Origin: Herminiimonas sp. CN | Lineage (GTDB): Bacteria > Pseudomonadota > Gammaproteobacteria > Burkholderiales > Burkholderiaceae_D | Direction of reading: 5' to 3' | Assembly: GCF_000622895.1 (NCBI RefSeq) | Contig: NZ_AVCC01000022.1 | Location: 1 to 43,433 of the forward strand | DNA: 43,433 nt | Notes under the pieces: generated by a model | What the model was told of the DNA's origin: nothing | Seen by the model: only the letters and a program-made list of their open reading frames with translations | Database searches by the model: none | Position numbers and translations under genes: made by a program | Shown here: piece after piece, positions 38,783 through 43,433 of the stretch | Layout: the number at the start of each line of letters is the position of its first letter | Numbering within the stretch: the first letter of the stretch is position 1

Positions 38783-38799
38783 CTGGCACGATTCATGCA
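38783..38799 (+). promoter_or_regulatory. Sigma-54 (-24/-12) promoter of the pch operon
   Basis: CTGGCACGATTCATGCA matches the sigma-54 consensus TGGCAC-N5-TTGCA: GG at 38785-38786 and GC at 38797-38798 with exactly ten bases between. The -24 half is perfect; the -12 half reads ATGCA instead of TTGCA. It lies about 75 bases before the pchC start codon, and no other gene intervenes. Confidence 0.75.
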
Positions 38800-38874
38800 C
38801 ATAATTCTGGCGCAACACAGAGAAAACGATATCGGCAAGAGTCCTTGCAAGGTATTCAACCAGGAGACAAATTC

Positions 38875-39162
38875 ATGAGGCAAAAGACGTTTTTCCGGCT
38901 TTGCATCGGCATTCCGGCCATGCTTGTTGCCAGTATTGCCATGGCTGATGGCAACGGTCAGTGGCTGAGCGGTCAGGAGGCTTACAGCAAGGTTTGCAGT
39001 TATTGCCACGATCGGGGCATCGGTCCGGTCATCAAAGGGCTGAACAAGAGTCCCGATCTGGTCCGGCTGGTGGTGCGTGCGGGCAATCGGGCGATGCCGG
39101 CGTTTCGTCAGGGCGAGATCGACGACGCGACGCTGACCAAAATCGCCGAGTACATTAAGTGA
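38875..39162 (+). CDS. pchC: 4-cresol dehydrogenase cytochrome c subunit
   Basis: A 95-residue periplasmic c-type cytochrome that takes electrons from the flavoprotein subunit PchF. Residues 1-24 are a Sec signal peptide ending AMA; CSYCH (Cys41, Cys44, His45) binds haem and RAMPAF supplies the axial Met74, the same RAMPAF segment that PchC proteins have. The end IDDATLTKIAEYIK also fits. Start ATG 38875 has AGGAG at the right spacing. First gene of pchC-pchX-pchF-pchA, downstream of the sigma-54 promoter. Confidence 0.9.
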   Translation: MRQKTFFRLCIGIPAMLVASIAMADGNGQWLSGQEAYSKVCSYCHDRGIGPVIKGLNKSPDLVRLVVRAGNRAMPAFRQGEIDDATLTKIAEYIK

Positions 39163-39173
39163 GGATGCCCGCC

Positions 39174-40040
39174 ATGCAGATTTCTCGTCGCAGCATCCTA
39201 AAAAGCATGATGGCGGGCAGCACATTGGCAGCCTATGGCTTGCCCCGGTTCGCGTTTGCCGCGTCGGCAGGGCCGGCGGCGCCGATTGCGCCGCGCGAAA
39301 TCATGCTGCTCACGGCCGGCACCACGGACCGGTTCGGACTGGGGGTGCAGGCAGCCGGTGCCGCCGACAGTATTGCATTCGGAAATAGCCTGCCCGACGC
39401 CGGGGCACTGCTCCGCATGTTTTCAAGCGTGCGTGGCAAGCGCCTGGTGGGGCTAATGTCGGATGCGGCCTATGTGCTGTTTTCCGAGTTGGCGCGCGAT
39501 GCCGGCGTGGTCCAGATGATCGAAGGCCGCCACATGGTTAGCGCAGATGGCAGCAGCGGCACCCATGCGCTGCATTCGGTGCCGGGTTTCCACGGTACGG
39601 CCCAGTCGCTGGCTACCGCGCTGGCGCCGGGCCACGCCGCTTTTGCCATTACCGAAGTGCCGCTGGGCGGCAGTGGCCGTGCGCTACGCGGCGTTGACTG
39701 GTCGTCGCTCGGATTTGCTTCATTTCGGGTCGCGGGCGCCGCGCCGCAAGACGAAACCTGGCTGCATTTGTCCGGACTGGATATCTGGCAAGGCTGCGAT
39801 GCGCTCGGCGTCGACCCCGCTCAGGCGGAAGCCTTGCGCTGCTGGCGCACTGTCGCAGCGCCCGACAGCAGCGCCAGCCTGGGATGGGAGCAGACGCTGG
39901 GGCAGGCGCTGGCCGGGCTGGCTGCAGGCGGCATCAGCAACAGTGCGCCTTGCGTCAATCAGGCTTTCATCCATCAGTTGCTGTCGCATGAAGATGGTGC
40001 GAGACACAACAGCTACGTTTCATTCGTGATGGAAGCGTAA
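39174..40040 (+). CDS. pchX: Tat-exported protein in PchX position, unknown function
   Basis: A 288-residue exported protein. MQISRRSILKSMMAGSTLAAYGLPRFAFA is a twin-arginine signal (Arg5-Arg6) with cleavage near residue 29. GAGG nine bases upstream selects ATG 39174 over 39165. The mature part, rich in Ala and Gly, has no cofactor motif I can name; its length and position between the cytochrome and flavoprotein genes match pchX of the Pseudomonas putida pchACXF cluster (recalled from the literature). Tat export hints that it folds in the cytoplasm. Candidate roles are a chaperone or carrier for the periplasmic flavoprotein, which has no signal peptide of its own. The symbol rests on position, not sequence. 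Confidence 0.65.
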   Translation: MQISRRSILKSMMAGSTLAAYGLPRFAFAASAGPAAPIAPREIMLLTAGTTDRFGLGVQAAGAADSIAFGNSLPDAGALLRMFSSVRGKRLVGLMSDAAYVLFSELARDAGVVQMIEGRHMVSADGSSGTHALHSVPGFHGTAQSLATALAPGHAAFAITEVPLGGSGRALRGVDWSSLGFASFRVAGAAPQDETWLHLSGLDIWQGCDALGVDPAQAEALRCWRTVAAPDSSASLGWEQTLGQALAGLAAGGISNSAPCVNQAFIHQLLSHEDGARHNSYVSFVMEA

Positions 40041-40122
40041 TGCCGTTACATCATCAACCGCGTCGTCTGCCGGTGCCTGCCGCTTGCGGTGCCTGCGTAC
40101 TCAATGATTTCTGAGGAATTCC

Positions 40123-41667
40123 ATGTCCAAATACATCGCATTGCCCAAAAGCGTGACCGAAGCCACCTTCGACAAGGCCATCGCCGCTTTTCAACGCATC
40201 CTGGGCGCAGACAATGTGCTCATCAGTGCCATGCAACTCACCCCCTATCGCAAGACCATGATGGCCGTGGCCGACGATAGTCACGCACCGTCGGCGGCCA
40301 TCGTCGCCCATTCAGTCGAGCAAATCCAGGAAATATTGACTGTATGCAATAAATACAAGGTGCCGGTATGGACCATCTCCACTGGCAAGAACCTGGGCTA
40401 CGGCTCCGCAGCGCCGGGCGAACGCGGGCAAGTGGTGCTGGATCTGAAGCGCATGAACAAGATTATCGAGGTCAATGCCGAACTCGGCTATGCACTGGTG
40501 GAACCGGGCGTGACTTACCAGCAACTATACGATTACATTCAGGAACACAAGCTGCCGCTGTGGATGTCGTGTCCGGCGCCATCAGCGATTGCCGGGCCGC
40601 TAGGCAATACGGTAGATCGCGGCGTCGGTTATACCCCGTACGGCGAACATTTCCTGTTTTCCTGCGGCATGGAAGTGATCCTCGCCACCGGCGAGGTGCT
40701 GCGTACCGGCATGGGCGGGGTGCAAAACTCGAATACCTGGCAAGTCTTCAAATGGGGTTACGGCCCTTCGCTGGATGGCATTTTCACCCAATCCAATTAC
40801 GGCATCGTGACCAAGCTTGGCATCTGGCTGATGCCGGAACCGCCAGCCTACAAGCCATTTTGCATCCGCTTTCCGGATGAAACCGACATTGTCGATATCG
40901 TCGAGACCATCCGTCCGCTGCGTATTGCAAATGTCATCCCGAACGCGATCGTGATTGCCAGCACCATCTGGGAAGCGGCGGTCACGATCAAACGCAGCAG
41001 CGTGTATCAGGGCACAGGGCAGATCCCGGACGATGTATTGAAGGAAGTCGCCAAGAACAACAACCTCGGCGCCTGGAATGTATACGCCGCTTTGTATGGT
41101 TCGCCCGAACAGATCGAAGTGAACTGGCAGATCATCAACCACTTCTTCAAGAAGCATCCGAAGGCCCGCATCGTGACCGCAGAGGAAGAGGGCAACAATC
41201 CGGTGTTCCAGTACCGCGCCGACCTGATGCGCGGCAAGCCCAACCTGACCGAATTCGGCCTGTACAACTGGCGTGGCGGCGGTGGCTCGATGTGGTTCGC
41301 TCCGGTGTCGCAGGCGATGGGCGGCGAGACCCTGAAACAGATGGAGATGGCCAAGCGGATTCTGGCCAAGCATGGCCTTGATTATGTTGCTGAATTCATT
41401 GTCGGCTGGCGCGACATGCACCACATCATTGACGTGCTGTTTGATAAATCCAATCCGGAAGAGGTCAAGGCCGCCAACGCCTGCTTCAGCGAACTGCTGG
41501 ATGAGTTTACCAAGGCCGGTTACGGCACCTATCGCACCAATACCGAATTCATGGACAAGGTGGCCGAAACCTACGGACCGGTGCAACGCAAGGTGTTCCA
41601 GAAGCTCAAGCGCGCACTTGACCCGAACGGCATTCTGTCGCCGGGCAAGTCGGGCATCCGCATCTAA
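40123..41667 (+). CDS. pchF: 4-cresol dehydrogenase (hydroxylating) flavoprotein subunit
   Basis: A 514-residue FAD enzyme of the vanillyl-alcohol oxidase family that converts 4-cresol to 4-hydroxybenzyl alcohol and then the aldehyde. VPVWTISTGKNLGYGSAAPGERGQVVLDLKRMNKI is the FAD PP-loop region, PSAIAGPLGNTVDRGVGYTPYGEH follows. EFGLYNWRGGGG contains Tyr381, which corresponds to the covalently flavinylated Tyr384 of P. putida PchF. Tyr470-Arg471 correspond to its active-site Tyr473-Arg474 at the same offset of three. The C-terminus is LDPNGILSPGKSGI. Clear GAGGAA before ATG 40123. No signal peptide, so export probably depends on a partner. Confidence 0.93.
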   Translation: MSKYIALPKSVTEATFDKAIAAFQRILGADNVLISAMQLTPYRKTMMAVADDSHAPSAAIVAHSVEQIQEILTVCNKYKVPVWTISTGKNLGYGSAAPGERGQVVLDLKRMNKIIEVNAELGYALVEPGVTYQQLYDYIQEHKLPLWMSCPAPSAIAGPLGNTVDRGVGYTPYGEHFLFSCGMEVILATGEVLRTGMGGVQNSNTWQVFKWGYGPSLDGIFTQSNYGIVTKLGIWLMPEPPAYKPFCIRFPDETDIVDIVETIRPLRIANVIPNAIVIASTIWEAAVTIKRSSVYQGTGQIPDDVLKEVAKNNNLGAWNVYAALYGSPEQIEVNWQIINHFFKKHPKARIVTAEEEGNNPVFQYRADLMRGKPNLTEFGLYNWRGGGGSMWFAPVSQAMGGETLKQMEMAKRILAKHGLDYVAEFIVGWRDMHHIIDVLFDKSNPEEVKAANACFSELLDEFTKAGYGTYRTNTEFMDKVAETYGPVQRKVFQKLKRALDPNGILSPGKSGIRI

Positions 41668-41700
41668 CTGATATTCATGATCAAGAAAGAGAGAGACAAC

Positions 41701-43152
41701 ATGCAAGTTGCAAAAGAATACAAGCTGTTCATTGACGGCGAGTGGGTTGCATCCGGCAACGGAACCGTAGCCAACGACATGAATCCCGCCACCGGCGAAG
41801 TCTTTGCCCGCGTGCATCAGGCCTCGCGCGACGATATCGAACTGGCGATTGCCGCAGCTTACCGGGCCAAGGACGAGTGGGGCAACATGCTGGCCAACCA
41901 GCGCGAGGCGATCCTGCTCAAGGCCGCCACTGTGCTGGAGTCGCGCATGCAGGAAATGGCCGAAGTGCTGATGGACGAGGCCGGTTCCGGCTACGGCAAG
42001 GCGATGTTCGAATCCTCGTTCGTGGTGAATCTGTTGCGCAGCGCCGCCGGCGAATGCCGCCGCATCTACGGCGAGACCATTCCGTCCGATTCTCCGGGAC
42101 TGTTCTCGATGAGCGTGCGGCGTCCGCTGGGGGTAATCGCCGGCATTGCACCATTCAATTTCCCGTTCCTGCTTGCAATGAAAAAGGTGGCGATGGCGCT
42201 TGCCGCCGGCAACACTTTCGTGTTGAAACCGGCCAGCTACACGCCGGTGATCGGCCTGAAAATCGGCGAGCTTTTCGAAGCTGCAGGATTGCCGAAAGGA
42301 GTGCTCAATATCATTCCGTGTCAAGGCGCGACCCTCGGCGACACGCTGGTGGCCGACCCGCGCATCCGCATGGTGACATTCACCGGGTCAACCGAAGTCG
42401 GCAAGCAACTGGGGGCCGAAGCCGGCAAGCATCTGAAGAAGATCTCGCTGGAAATGGGCGGCAAGAGCCCGATGATCGTCCTCAACGATGCAGACCTCGA
42501 CTATGCGGTTAATGCTGCGGCCTTCGGCGTGTTCCTGCACCAGGGACAGGTGTGCATGGCGAACTCCCGCCTGATTGTCGAGGCCGGGGTGTTCGACGCC
42601 TTTTGCGAAAAATTCACGGCCAAGGCACGCAGCTACCAGGTCGGCGATCCGCATGATCCGCGCACGGTGATCGGCCCTCTGATCGACCGCAAGCAATGCA
42701 GCTTCATTGATGGGCATGTCAGCGATGCGCTGGCCAAGGGAGCGAAATTGCTGTGCGGAGGCACTTCGGAAGGCAACTTCTACCAGCCCACCATCCTGGC
42801 CGGCGTCACCACCGACATGCGCGTGTTCCGTGAAGAGAGCTTCGGCCCGGTGGTGTCGGTGATCCTCGCCACCGATAGCGAGGATGCGCTGCGACTGGCC
42901 AATGACAGCAGTTTCGGCCTGTCGGCCGCACTGATAACCAACGATCTGCAGAAAGCGTTTGATCTGTCGCTGCGGCTCGAAAGCGGAATGGTGCACGTTA
43001 ACAATTGCACCGCCTACGACGAGCCGAACGTACCGTTTGGCGGCATCAAGGATAGCGGCTTCGGGCGCGAAGGCGGTCATTACTCGATGGATGAAATGAC
43101 CGAGTTGAAGTGGATCACGGTGCAGATGGGGCAGCGCAAGTTTCCTTTCTGA
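41701..43152 (+). CDS. pchA: 4-hydroxybenzaldehyde dehydrogenase
   Basis: A 483-residue NAD(P)-dependent aldehyde dehydrogenase that would finish 4-cresol oxidation to 4-hydroxybenzoate. GIAPFNFPFLLAMKKVAMALAAGNTFVLKP is the cofactor region, LEMGGKSPMIV holds the general base Glu251, GQVCMANSRL the nucleophile Cys285, and FREESFGPVVSVILA a later hallmark. An in-frame ATG at 41677 lacks a binding site; ATG 41701 has GAGAGA upstream and fits the family start. It belongs to the benzaldehyde/vanillin dehydrogenase branch by pattern. Last gene before a strong terminator. Confidence 0.9.
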   Translation: MQVAKEYKLFIDGEWVASGNGTVANDMNPATGEVFARVHQASRDDIELAIAAAYRAKDEWGNMLANQREAILLKAATVLESRMQEMAEVLMDEAGSGYGKAMFESSFVVNLLRSAAGECRRIYGETIPSDSPGLFSMSVRRPLGVIAGIAPFNFPFLLAMKKVAMALAAGNTFVLKPASYTPVIGLKIGELFEAAGLPKGVLNIIPCQGATLGDTLVADPRIRMVTFTGSTEVGKQLGAEAGKHLKKISLEMGGKSPMIVLNDADLDYAVNAAAFGVFLHQGQVCMANSRLIVEAGVFDAFCEKFTAKARSYQVGDPHDPRTVIGPLIDRKQCSFIDGHVSDALAKGAKLLCGGTSEGNFYQPTILAGVTTDMRVFREESFGPVVSVILATDSEDALRLANDSSFGLSAALITNDLQKAFDLSLRLESGMVHVNNCTAYDEPNVPFGGIKDSGFGREGGHYSMDEMTELKWITVQMGQRKFPF

Positions 43153-43193
43153 TTCCATTCCTAAATCAATCGTGCACTTTGTCGGCTTCGCTT

Positions 43194-43212
43194 GCCGTAC
43201 TTTACGTACGGC
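43194..43212. other. Perfect hairpin after pchA
   Basis: GCCGTAC and GTACGGC form a seven-pair stem with a TTTAC loop. Just after it come GCATTCC, CGCATTC and GGAATGCG, which can pair in two mutually exclusive ways. No T-run follows the first hairpin, so it is not the main terminator. Confidence 0.6.
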
Positions 43213-43295
43213 CTGCATTCCACCTTCGCATTCACGGTTGATGTAAAAAAGGAATGCGATACGCAAAGGTGTCTTCTCTCCCGGGTTCCCGGGTT

Positions 43296-43331
43296 TGCGG
43301 GGCGCAAGCCCTTTTGTGCCCCGCATTTTTT
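43296..43331 (+). terminator. Rho-independent terminator after the pch genes
   Basis: TGCGGGGC (43296-43303) pairs perfectly with GCCCCGCA (43318-43325) around a 14-base loop and is followed by six Ts. It closes the pch transcript 145 bases after pchA, or may act as an attenuator for the gene that begins at 43378. Confidence 0.85.
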
Positions 43332-43377
43332 CGACGGCTCAGTGCGTACGACAAGCGAAAAATAATAAGGAAACGTC

Positions 43378-43433
43378 ATGGAACAATTGACCAATGCCGC
43401 TGCCTGCCTGTTCGAAACAGGAGCAGAGGAACG
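43378..43433 (+). CDS. Start of an unidentified gene, cut by the window end
   Basis: ATG 43378 with AAGGAAACGTC immediately upstream opens a frame MEQLTNAAACLFETGAEE that runs to the last base without a stop. Only 18 complete codons are visible, too few to name a family. Its position just after pchA suggests a further aromatic-degradation gene, but it lies behind a terminator, so it may be expressed separately. Confidence 0.6.
   Translation, partial: MEQLTNAAACLFETGAEE

Overview
The window looks like chromosome of a GC-rich betaproteobacterium, most likely of the Oxalobacteraceae/Burkholderiales. This rests on the gene set (globin-coupled c-di-GMP enzyme, liu leucine-degradation genes with a MerR-type LiuR, AceK, B12-dependent ribonucleotide reductase, pch p-cresol genes) and on family resemblance judged by eye; no database search was run. 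There is no rRNA, tRNA, CRISPR array, complete insertion sequence or prophage that I could recognise.

Layout. 1-1000: AT-rich DNA and the wreck of a chemotaxis receptor gene. 1003-11441: a mixed accessory stretch with a globin/PAS/GGDEF/EAL protein, RarD-like permease, GNAT, a small monooxygenase-fold protein, a metallo-beta-lactamase-fold protein with a DUF1289 protein, a frameshifted phospholipase-D lipoprotein, a nitronate monooxygenase and three small proteins. 11655-31550: a nearly all minus-strand block for leucine/isovalerate and short acyl-CoA breakdown: HMG-CoA lyase, GhrA-like reductase, methylcrotonyl-CoA carboxylase alpha, then bioB-bioD-bioA, then methylglutaconyl-CoA hydratase, carboxylase beta, acyl-CoA synthetase, YchJ, rhodanese, DsbA-fold isomerase, acyl-CoA dehydrogenase, thiolase, AceK, isovaleryl-CoA dehydrogenase, thioesterase and LiuR. 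31662-35122: a metallo-hydrolase coupled to a lone ABC ATPase, then a metal-receptor-like protein coupled to a short-chain dehydrogenase. 35495-38350: nrdJ. 38875-43152: pchC-pchX-pchF-pchA for 4-cresol oxidation behind a sigma-54 type promoter; the next gene runs off the end.

How it works together. The liu enzymes convert isovaleryl-CoA to acetoacetate plus acetyl-CoA. Methylcrotonyl-CoA carboxylase needs biotin, and the biotin genes sit between its two subunit genes. AceK would steer the resulting acetyl-CoA through the glyoxylate bypass. Three ACGT-type palindromes (in front of the thioesterase-liuA pair, between liuR and the divergent hydrolase, and inside ychJ ahead of the acyl-CoA synthetase) look like one LiuR regulon. 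The pch genes would turn 4-cresol into 4-hydroxybenzoate.

The most unusual signal is a family of 72-74 bp intergenic elements, six clear copies plus two or three decayed ones, in both orientations and next to unrelated genes. Each has an inverted repeat of the form ATAC-N6-GTGTAT at one end, an A-rich middle around a CGCAAT-like word, and a CATA(TA)CCC-like end. I do not recognise this family.
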